Shown: one piece after another, positions 11,801 to 23,800 of the stretch | Layout: the number at the start of each line of letters is the position of its first letter | Position numbering within the stretch: the stretch's first letter is position 1 | DNA from: Escarpia spicata | Taxonomy: Eukaryota > Annelida > Polychaeta > Sabellida > Siboglinidae | Reading direction: 5' to 3' | NCBI GenBank assembly: GCA_963995525.1 | Contig: OZ023217.1 | Span: forward strand, 9,112,792 to 9,176,791 | DNA: 64,000 nt | The notes under the pieces: model-generated | What the model saw: the letters and a program-made list of their open reading frames with translations, nothing else | What the model was told of the DNA's origin: nothing | Databases searched by the model: none | Program-made: the position numbers and the translations under genes

Positions 11801-14800
11801 GCGGGGGTACTGAGACCGATGTAATCAGCACCACCTTCTGGCGTGCGACGATGGTAAAATAAATATGTAACAGCCAAAATCTGTCACTCCACTGGAAACA
11901 TGGAAGACATGGCTTCAGATTCTGATGATTTGGGTTTGGAGAGTTGTATCGCAAATGTGAGGACTTGTAGGACTGTTGTTGCATGCAGCGATGAACCATT
12001 AGCAGTAGACGTCACTCAGGAAAGTATATGTCGGATTGATGATGACTACGATGTTGAAAAGGAACATTTTGAGGCTGTCATTGTCGGCGACAAACAGATT
12101 CAGTTTCAGATTGACGGACTGAACTTGGATTGGAACATTGTACTGGGAACGGACAACACATGATGCAGAATCACATGGATTATTTTAAATATATTTATTT
12201 ACAACATCGGATACAATGTCTGTTCGCATAACTGTATCATATTGTTTTATTATTTATTAATAATAATGATATGCACACCTGACAGAATTGTGCAAGCCAA
12301 CCATTCTGTGATTTTACTGCCACTGTCGCTGTTATTAAGTGATTAATGTGTGAAAGGACACAATGTTTCACTGGCTTGCTTGCTGCTTCATCATTGTTTC
12401 ATTGAGCAGATACTCCTGAAGAGAACTCAGGTGGTTGTCTTCTTGAGACAATGTTAATGTCTAAAGGGATACAACGGGGTGACTTCTTGCTGCTCCATAA
12501 TTTAGAAAATACTTTCAAAGCTAGGAATTTATAACCTATCTAACTGATCTTTTCACACTTTCAATAACAGTGTAAACCCGTCCCATTGTCTGTACATTGT
12601 TTGCATTTTCTAGCACGTGATGAGTTAATGTTAGGTCACGCACACAATGAGAATATATGCAAACAAACAACTAAGATTTTCGGGAAGGGATTGTAGTTGG
12701 CACATCCACGAGGGGCAATATCAATACACATCAGACACTTATAATAGTAAGGATTACGATTATGATTAAGTATGACAGCTTGGTATTTTGAACTTCATTG
12801 AGTACGATTGACTACAAAAATTGACGATTACGCACGAATATGACAAGCCTATGTTACATGATATGCATATGTAGGCCTATGTGATAAAACCTGTTTAGCT
12901 TGAACAAAATATAGCCAATAGATCATGTACTGCTGCCAATTAAAATTACATTTATTTCACATGAAACAATATTCTATAACTGTAATCAACCTGTAATTAT
13001 ATTCCGTTTCTTAATATCGTGCTTTTTAAGGAAGTAAATACCAATCAAAGCACTTCACAGAATAAAATGACTACATGCTAGAATATAATTTAATTAAATA
13101 AGCTAAAATAAAAAATAAATAAAAAATTAGGGTGTAAAAATACAATTTAAAACAATGATATTAAAAACCAATACTATAAAATAGAAACCAGTGTCATTTA
13201 GATGTGGCAGCAGTGCTTGCATCAAGGCATGTAGTGCAGGTGAAATAGATGGGTTTTAAGTTGTTTCCGGAAAGCCGCCAGTGTTCCAGCCGATCGCACA
13301 CATTTTGGCAAGCTATCCCACACTTGTGGCCCTGTCACTGCAAAGCTGCCCCTGGAGTTAACGCTGACACAGTAATGCTATCTCTATCCTTATGCCAATA
13401 GCATAACAATACGAACATTATTTGACAATTCTACATTATCATGGTCGAATAGGGCCTATCGATGGACGTGAACTTCATATTCTCTCCGACCTTCGACATT
13501 TGAACAAACAACGAATATCTGCAAGCGCCTTATAGTGTTTATGTAATGATGCTGAATGTTTTCCAACAATTGGTAAATATTACTTTTACGACTCTCTTCT
13601 ACCAACTAACCAAGGCATCCTGTCAGGTGACAGATATTTCTGCTAGTGTTCAATAACGGGTGATCTGTGAGGTCAATGATCAAGGTACACATTGTTGTAA
13701 TTAAAATTCCTCATTCTATACCTACTGTAATGGAACGGGTGATGTTTTTTCAAATATATTTAGAAGATTACATGACAAACACATAAGACGTTGATCCAGA
13801 TAATGTCATTTAGGAGATGCTATAAGGGGTGTAAACTTTGTATAAAGGACTGCGTTATATTAAAAGGGTGATTTGTGTGGTCAACGAGTCTTACTGCATG
13901 AGTCTTACTACAACGTTTTGAACATGGCTTCTACAAAAGTGACACTCAAGATCTGCTCATTAACCATTCACTCTGAGCGCTTGTTATTCATGTACTCGTC
14001 AACAAAGGGAAGTCAGTTTAGTTAGATACTGCTGAAGTCCAACGCTTTGTCTCTCGCAAACTAATCAAAGACCATTCGCCGGTGTCTTAGTTCAATCGTG
14101 ATGCTTAAAACAAACAGCAGCCCATTATCAGTTATTTATATTTAACATACTTATTCATCTGTTATTTGTATTAATAATTTATTTATGTGTGTTATTAGTC
14201 AGTTGAACTGAGTAATGTCAAATTTTTAGTTACGTATTGGTCACGTATGTGCAATCATTTGGGCCAATTTCACCGTTGGCCAAATTCATCTGTCTATTTT
14301 TCATCAAAGCTGACCTGTCTCTAAGCGGGGGCCAAGTTGTCTCATGCCAAGTTGTCCATGGGCTGAGTAGTCTAGCATTCTATAATTAAATAATCGAGCT
14401 GCGTTTACGCTGTTGGTGTCACCGGTCTGATGTCACTGGTCTTGGCTTGTACCCAGTTTTAGGGTGTCCGTGCATACTGTTGCGGTGCACTTGTGGACAC
14501 ACGAGTACAATCCAGGTCCTCATCGATTTCGCCGCCTAACTTACTATATTTTACCTACAAAACTGGTGGAGGCACTAGTTAATTATGTGTCCAATCTTTG
14601 TTTTTCTTAACAAAAACCTGATCAACTTCTTCCATAAAATATCTACCGGTACATGCTAAATACCCAACAACTATTCCATCAAGTCTCTGCATACAAACTG
14701 TTGGAAAAGTTGTTTTTAATGAAGTACTTACAAAACTAGACCAGCAAAATCCAAATCTCATACAAGATGCCTGTGTCAAAAAACCATGCGTCCTATTTGC

Positions 14801-17800
14801 GCTGTGTAAATCGCTGTATGGCCCGATCATGTCACGTGAATCAGTGCAAGAGTATTATAATAGGCCAAGAGTGTTAGCGCACAAGATTTCACTGACGATT
14901 TTTGACCTGGCACAAATTTTCGTGGGTATACATCAACATTTGTCAATGCATTTAATTATTTACTCTACACGTGAATCACGATGTTATAAAATATTGCATC
15001 TTAGAATATTTTTACGCCCAAATAGTACTCCAGTTTTGCTTATGTAAACCTGCTAAACAGTGTGAATATACAGGTAAATACTGAAAGTGCCTATTGTTTA
15101 TTGTAGCAACGGAAGCCCATGATGATGATGGATTGCCCCATACCCTTGAACATCTTGTGTTCATGGGTAGTGAGAAGTATCCATATAAGGTAAGCAGCTA
15201 GATCTCTCTACTAACGCTTACATTTATACTTACTATTCAATGTATTTTATGATCAACATTATAAATCATGTATATACTAATTTTCTTAAATCATTAATGA
15301 TGAAAATTATAAACCGATTGTGAATATTTTAAAATTATTGTCAAAGAATGTTGTACTGTATTCACCTCAATCACTGTTTCTTCAGATGTTGGCATTGTTA
15401 TGTAACCAATTCATTGGCATTGTTATGTAACCAGGGTGTCCTTGACCTTCTGGCCAACCGCTGTCTCGCATCAGGGACAAACGCTTGGACCGACACTGAC
15501 CACACGTGTTACACGATGACAACGGCCGGAGCGGAGGGCTTCATGAATCTGCTCCCGATCTACCTTGACCATGTGCTCTACCCGACACTGACTGTGAGCA
15601 ACTGAGTGGACCAGCATTTTATAATTTTGTTATGTATCGGACTTTACAAGTATCCTGCTGCTGAGCAAAGTATAACGAGAAATTGTTTGATGATAGCTGA
15701 CATTCACTTGGTGTAAGAATCTGGCTCTCAACATTGGGGACTGTGTATCCCTCATGACCCTGAGATCACGTTAATGTCGGTCCCGTCTCAATTTGGGTTG
15801 TAAAATAACGACTGAGGACGACATGCACCCTGGCAGTGACCGCCCTCAGTGCCAGCATAGAAAGGTCGGCTTGGCGATAATGTTTTGAAAAAGGTTGACT
15901 AGTTGAATGACACCTCATAAGACCATAACATTGTAACCACAATATATACAGACTAGTCAGTTGATAGAACGTTGCCGAGTGCTGGAAACGGCTGAGGTTT
16001 AAATGGTTAAAGATGAAGATTTATAAGTTCATGAAAGTGTAAGGTCCGTACGTTAAAACATAATTTCTGGTGTGTTTTCAAAACTATCCACTAGATGGCA
16101 CCACCACACAATATGGCATTACACCATTATTTTGGACTAGGTTTGGCTGACTTGAAGTGTCAGTCTATGGGTGCGATTGGCTAGTTTGAGGTTCTAGCTC
16201 TCCTCCTTGTTCCCTGCTGTACATGGGTGAGGTTTCTGTCCATCGCTCCCTCCATCCATCTTTCATCCTCCCCTGATCTTCCCATGTCCCTCCTCATGCA
16301 GTCCTCCCATCTCAGCTGTGGCCTTCCTCTTCTACTGTGTCCTTTATGTTGTTCAGCCTTTGCTCTTTTCGCTATATTTCTGGCATCCATCCTTGCCAAC
16401 TGGCCTGTCCATCTCATCCAGCTTCTCAATAATCCTTGTGTTGCACTGCATTGCATTCCAACCTCCTTTCTCCGTTCCAAAGGGTTAAATATGAAATCTG
16501 ATGGTTAATGTAATATATAAAGATTAAAACATCAAATATATACCATTGTTACCTATTTTAAGACATACACAAATTAAGAAGCTTGACCCGTACGTGACCC
16601 GCCACAGCGGAGTGGGTATCAAGTTGCAAAACTGTGATGTGGAGTTTTGCATTTTTTGTATTCTGCTGATCATAAGCTTTAAAATGATACCTTAGTAGTT
16701 TTCTATTTATTGTCAAAATTGAAACAACCTCTAAAAAGCAGCTTTTTGAGAAACAAGGTCTTTATGATTCATATTGTCAACCTGGTAGTCTTTTAATCTG
16801 TTGTTTCGTAAATGCCAATATTTTACTATTTGGGGATTATTTGAGATTATAGTGTATGCCTTTCTGCCAAAATTACAACATTGATGGCGCATGACTTAGA
16901 CAGCTGTTTTGGCTCATGCGCAGAATAGGCCTGTGTGACTTAGTTAAAGTTAAAGTTAAAACCTGGTTTGCTGTGGCAGGTCATGTAAGTGCTATTTGTT
17001 TGCTGTGGCAGGTCATGTAAGTCCTATTTGTTTGCTGTGGCAGGTCACATGTCCTATTTGTTTGCTGTGGCAGGTCACGTAAGTCCAATTTGTTTGTTGT
17101 GGCAGGTCATGTAAGTCCTATTTGTTTGCTGTGGCAGGTCACATGTCCTATTTGTTTGTTGTGGCAGGTCATGTAAGTCCTATTTGTTTGTTGTGGCAGG
17201 TCATGTAAGTCCTATTTGTTTGCTGTGGCAGGTCACATGTCCTATTTGTTTGTTGTGGCAAGTCATGCAAGTCCTATTTGTTTGCTGTGGCAGGTCATGT
17301 AAGTCCTATTTGTTTGCTGGGGCAGGTCATGTAAGTCCTATTTGTTTGCTGTGGTAGGTCATGTAAGTCCTATTTGTTTGCTGTGGCAGGTCACATGTCC
17401 TATTTGTTTGCTGTGGTAGGTCATGTAAGTCCTATTTGTTTGCTGTGGCAGGTCACATGTCCTATTTGTTTGTTGTGGCAGGTCATGTAAGTCCTATTTG
17501 TTTGCTGTGACAGGTCACATGTCCTATTTGTTTGCTGTGACAGGTCACATGTCCTATTTGTTTGCTGTGGCAGGTCATGTAAGTCCTATTTGTTTGCTGT
17601 GGCAGGTCACATGTCCTATTTGTTTGCTGTGGCAGGTCATGTAAGTCCTATTTGTTTGCTGTGGCAGGTCACATGTCCTATTTGTTTGCTGTGGCAGGTC
17701 ACGTAAGTCCAATTTGTTTGCTGTGGCAGGTCATGTAAGTCCTATTTGTTTGCTGTGGCAGGTCACATGTCCTATTTGTTTGTTGTGGCAGGTCATGTAA

Positions 17801-20800
17801 GTCCTATTTGTTTGTTGTGGCAGGTCATGTAAGTCCTATTTGTTTGCTGTGGCAGGTCACATGTCCTATTTGTTTGTTGTGGCAGGTCATGTAAGTCCTA
17901 TTTGTTTGCTGTGGCAGGTCACATGTCCTATTTGTTTGCTGTAGCAAGTCATGCAAGTCCTATTTGTTTGCTGTGGCAGGTCATGTAAGTCCTATTTGTT
18001 TGCTGGGGCAGGTCATGTAAGTCCTATTTGTTTGCTGTGGTAGGTCATGTAAGTCCTATTTGTTTGCTGTGGCAGGTCACATGTCCTATTTGTTTGCTGT
18101 GGTAGGTCATGTAAGTCCTATTTGTTTGCTGTGGCAGGTCACATGTCCTATTTGTTTGTTGTGGCAGGTCATGTAAGTCCTATTTGTTTGCTGTGACAGG
18201 TCACATGTCCTATTTGTTTGCTGTGACAGGTTACATATGTCCTATTTGTTTGCTGTGGCAGGTCACATATGTCCTATTTGTTTGCTGTGACAGGTCACAT
18301 ATGTCCTATTTGTTTGCTGTGACAGGTCACATATGTTCTATTTGTTCGCTGTGGCAGGTCACATGTCCTATTTGTTTGCTGTGACAGGTCACATATGTCC
18401 TATTTGTTTGCTGTGACAGGTCACATATGTCCTATTTGTTTTTTGATTATTGGATTCTTTTTTATGAAGCCCTTCATTGAGAATGTAAAAAAATTTCAGT
18501 TAGTCATTGATTGATTATGTTATGAGTGGCACTGTACTGAATATCAACATGTAATATTGTCGTGAATCTCCATGACAGGAGTCTGCATACATAACGGAGG
18601 TGCACCATGTGAATGGAGAGGGTGAGGATGCGGGGGTCGTGTACTGCGAGATGCAGGGTTGTGAGAACACAGGGGAGAATCGCACCCACCTCGCCCTGGT
18701 GCGTGCGATGTACCCTGGCAACTGCGGTTACAAGTCAGAGACGGGCGGAATGCTGGAGAACCTACGCACCAGCACGTCTCATCTCAAGGTGGGTGCAGAA
18801 TTTTGTCGTTGCTCTCCCCTTTGTTTTCCCTGGAGTCAGGGGTGGTCATCAATTTTTTTCTTCCCCTTTTCATTCTATAATGATCCAATACCATCTCCAC
18901 TCCATTCACCTATCGCTTTCGACTCCTCCCAAATCTTACTTTACATATCCTCCCATCTCAGTTGTGTTCAACTGCGTTGTGCATGTTGTAAGATTCATGG
19001 TGTGTTCCACTGAGCTGTATGTTGTCATATGTGTTGTTCATGATATGTTCCATTGAGCTGAGCATGTTGTTCATGGTGTGTTCCATTGAGCTGTGTGTGT
19101 TGTCATGTGTGTTGTTCATGGAGTGTTCCCCTGAGCTATGTGTGTTGTCTTGTATGTTGTTCATGGAGTGTTCCCCTGAGCTATGTGTGTTGTCAGGTGT
19201 GTTATGGAATTTTCCACTCAGCTGGTGTGTGTTGTCAGGTGTGTTGTCCATGATGTGTTCCCATGAGCTATGTTATCAGGTGTGTTGTTTATTATGTGTT
19301 CCACTGATGTGTGTGTGTGTGTGTGTTGTCAGGTGTGTTGTTCACAGTGTGTTCCGCTGTGTGTTGTCAGGTGTGTTGTTCATGGTATGTTCCACTGTGT
19401 GTTGTCAGGTATGTTGTTCATGGTGTGTTCCACTGTGTCTTGTCATCAGGTGTGTTGTTCACGGTGTGTTCCACTGTGTCTTGTCAGGTGTGTTGTTCAC
19501 GGTGTGTGTTCCACTGTGTCTTGTCAGGTGTGTTGTTCACGGTGTGTTCCACTGTGTCTTGTCAGGTGTGTTGTTCACGGTGTGTTCCACTGTGTCTTGT
19601 CAGGTGTGTAACTACCACAAGGAGTTCTACCGTCCAGAGAACCTCTGTGTGGTCATCACGGGTCAGGTGGACGCATCCCAGGTGTTTCCTGTCATCAAAC
19701 CATTCGAGGAGAAGATTGTCTCAAAGGTAGGATGCTTTCCTCTTAGACGGTTTGTATCTCAGGCATCAAACATTTAGGAATTCATCTAACTATAATCAAG
19801 CCAATGTTTGTACGTTAACGTTTTCCTTCTAGACGGTTTGTATCTCAGGAATCAAACATTTAGGAATTCATCTACGACACCATTGCAAAAAAAGTAACGC
19901 TTTTAATTTTTCAAAATTCCTTGTAGGTTAAAGGTTCTTTCCAGTTAAGTGTCCATACCAAATGTCATAACTTACTCATAAGGATATGAAACAAATATTC
20001 ATAACATTATTTTCTGTGATTTTATCCAAGCAACATAAACTGTCTACTGATCAACTAAGAATGTTTTACAATGTTAGGTGTAAATACTCCAGGAAACCAT
20101 CTTCTGCGTCTGTGTATGTAGCGCCAACCAGAGGAGGGGCATTCTTGCTAGCATCACTAAAACCCATCTCTCCAAATTGCAGCATTTGCTCTAAAACATC
20201 TCTGTGGTGTCTTTAGAAGTGGCTCTATTTCCTCCATGATTTTTTATGATAACCTACTTTTTATACAGGTGTTTTAGTGTACAACTGTTGCTAGTGGTGG
20301 CTGCTAAACATAACTTGTGTCATGCCTTCATTTATCAATGGGATTGCACACATTGAAAATACATGTTTTTGTCTTTAATCTTGATTTTTCATAATTTCCA
20401 TTGCTTTTGTTTTCTTCCATCAACACATTTACATGTGACACGAAGTGCCCAAATGCAACACATCACATTTGTAGAACCATACGAAATTATGCATCTTTGT
20501 TATTTGTGCTTTTGGTTGTAAAGAATGTCTGGCTTACATCATTGCCAAAACACTGCTTCATACTAGGTCTAGTTCATGATATCAATCAGGATACAGTTTA
20601 TATGCGAATGTGTGTTTCTCATGCTAAGATATAATGTGCAGTTTCTAGGCTAATCGCCAATTGTGCGATAGGTGAAACAGTTTGCTATTTGGCAAAAATA
20701 AATGTGACCTTTTCGCCAAATTGGCGAAATGTTATTATGGTCACTATTATTGACATTATCAGCAGTAAATCACTGGATTATTCACTGCCTTGGAGTTGTT

Positions 20801-23800
20801 TTAAATGACCGCTCATCACGCCGACCCAACTAACCAGTGATAACCAGTGACCATGACAGGCAGGTATAGTAAAAAGTAGATCACTAATCCCTCCATTCAT
20901 CCACGTTCACAAACAATTGCACGAGTTAATTCAATCAAGTTTTGTGAGACTGGGACCTGTTTGACCTACTGTTGACACGAGTTATAAGTTTGAGACGAGT
21001 ACAGCGCCATTACGAACATGACGGATTCCCCGTTATCGCTCGCTATAAACGAACTCACAATATTCATCCAAATGCCAGTATAAGTTTTATCTCATTCATG
21101 CGTGTTTGATAAGTGTCACCGTCAGAACACATTACAAATGGATAGTTAAGATGTGCTAAAAACATGTGTTACAATTAAGAGCCTGTATTCCCCAGGCCAG
21201 GACTACCTTCAGTCTATAGATTGTTTTGAATTATTTGGCCTTGTTATTTTCTCTATATTTCAAGTATTGTTATTAATTTTACACAGCAGACTCGTGTGTC
21301 AGTGGTGTTAGTTTTACAGATGGCGTTTGGCTTTTAATAATTGAAAGATGCCCCTTAATTTATTTAGGGTGTTTGCTAAATTAACAGTGGGTATTTGACT
21401 TTCTTTTTTATAATTAAACAATGTTTAAATTGTAGTAGCTTTACACATGCGTTGCTTTTATTTACATACATTAATAATATTATAAATGTTTAATTTAAAT
21501 TGGGTGTTTCATTTTCTTTTGAACACAAGCTCCTACCAGTGTATAATATAACGTTCTATATATGTTGTGTTTTGTGTCTGAAAAAATTGGCTAAAGAAAA
21601 TCTCATTTTGCAAAAGAAAATTCTTACCTTTAGCCAAATTGGCTAAACAAGTTTTAGACCCAACGCTAGCCTAGAGTTTTTTAATGGTATACGCTTACAA
21701 CCTGTTTCAGGGTAGCTTGCCTCCCTACAAGAGACCATGGCAGTCTGCAGTTCCTCCACTGGAAGCCTCTGTTGAGGAGGTTGTTCCATTTCCTTCAGAT
21801 GATGAAGATCACGGCACGGTCAAAATAGCCTGGAGGATTGCTAAAGCCAAGGTATGAGATTATAGTTATAACGACTAAATTTAACATTTCCCATGAATGA
21901 AACCAAAGTACCAAATTGAATTTAGAGTCGGATTTCCACTGATTGCCAGGCAATATCTAGTGCATGCCAATCACACCAGATGCTACAAGAAATTCTTGTT
22001 AAATATTAACTAATAGTAGGTCAGAATTTGTTATCACATTTATTTTAATGTATACTTTTAATATATTTTAAAATGGGCTTTAGCCATTGTAGGAGGATGT
22101 TGGGATCCAATAACAACATATTATCTTACATTGCAGTTGATGCCTTGACAATGGAATGAAATCACATTTAACAACAACACAAAATTATGCTATTACATGT
22201 CTTTCCATGCAGGAGTTTTACAAGATGTCGGCCGTGATGGTGCTGATGGAGTACCTCACTGACACCGCGGTGGCGCCACTGCAGCGCGACTTTGTTGAAG
22301 TGCCCGACCCTTTCTGCAGCAAGGTATGGACGATTGCTCGGTCATTGCACTATAACAATGACTTTTTTGTCTTCGACATCATCAATAAGGTCTACTTTGC
22401 CAAATCAATATTTCATCAGCATATCTTAAAAAAATATTTCTCTCAATTTTGTATATGAATGTGTTTTATAATATGACAACAAAATAAATTGTATTTACTA
22501 AATAAATTTGGCTTAAGCAAAAAAAGGTCTCATATTCACTGCATATCTGAGCAAATAATCCTGATATGTCTTACATATTTCCATTTCAAAATTTAAAAAA
22601 AATGTTCTGTTCTGCGTTGCAAAATAAATTTGTCTTCAGGAAAAATAGGTTGCATATTCACAAAACTAAAAGATTAATGACTGGTTAGCTAATGCGTCTT
22701 GGTTAACACATCTGTGCAAGTAATCCTAATATGTCCCACACATTTCCATTTTAAAATTAACAAAATCTTATTTTTGGCTGTTGTTCTGTGAATCAGGTGA
22801 ATTATTCCATCATCGAGAACGCTGATGGTTGTGCTTACTTGAGCTTCGAAAATGTTCCCAAGGAGAAGTTGACTTGTATCAAGGAAAGGTGAGTGCATAA
22901 ATATGACATCAGTCAACATCTTTAACATTGTTTTTTGTTCTTGAGTGAATGTTTAGATTTACGAAGCAACATTCGTATAAAATTATAAGAAAAATACTAT
23001 CACCCTTTAGACTTAAGCTGTATTTTAAAAGTTCCTATTTCCCCACTTATTTGACCCGAAATAGAAAAACGCGATGGAATGACGAAAATATTCAAACATT
23101 GTTTCTACTGTGTTTTCACAACTATCCACTAGATGATGCGACTGCACAATACAGCATTACACTGTTGTTTTGGGCTGGGTTTGTCTAACTTGAGGTCTAG
23201 ATGGTTAAATCGTTGGAAAACAGTGCTTGGAGGTGCAAAAGAAAACCATTCTTTAAGTAATATAAATTGGGTATTTTAGTCAGGAAGGAATTATTTTATT
23301 GAGTTTTGCCCCATGTATATTCAAGCAGTTTCTATGATTAACCTAGAAACTTTGGTTTCTGAATGTCCCCAAATGAATCTCCATTCTTTGGGGATTTCTC
23401 TCAACGTGAAACATACCTGGGATAACGTCACTAGTCATGTGACCCCGCCAGTTCAATTCTACTTGATATGTGTTTGCCGATTGTGTAAATATCTTTACCC
23501 ACATTACATTTCTTGTATATATTTCTTGTTCTTGTTGTTTTCTGCCAGAGTGTTGGAGTTGTTGAAGAAACTTGCCTCAGGAGAAGAGGTGCTCAACATG
23601 ACTCGCATGGGCAATGTCATCCAGCGCCAGATACTCGACTCTTTGAGTAATGTAAGGCCATCATTTGTGACGTTCTTGTCTTGGTTAAGTGAATGATGGA
23701 TTACGCATGTTTCTTACTTCCTGCTATTGTAATTTATGTTTGTAAAAATATATTGGCCAGATATTTTGGTACCTTGAGAATGCTTATAATTATGGTTAAA

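Noticed and set aside
18184..18384. 66-codon open frame with repeated [10 protein letters not shown]
   Set aside because: A by-product of the 30-bp minisatellite.
16967..18438. Regular ~30-bp repeats resembling a CRISPR array
   Set aside because: No unique spacers: the units are contiguous and near-identical throughout. The sequence is eukaryotic and the array lies in an intron.
18600..19056. Longer open frames beginning in exon 4 (137-147 codons)
   Set aside because: They run past the exon 4 donor into intron 4. The spliced phase 0 join to exon 5 restores the family sequence.
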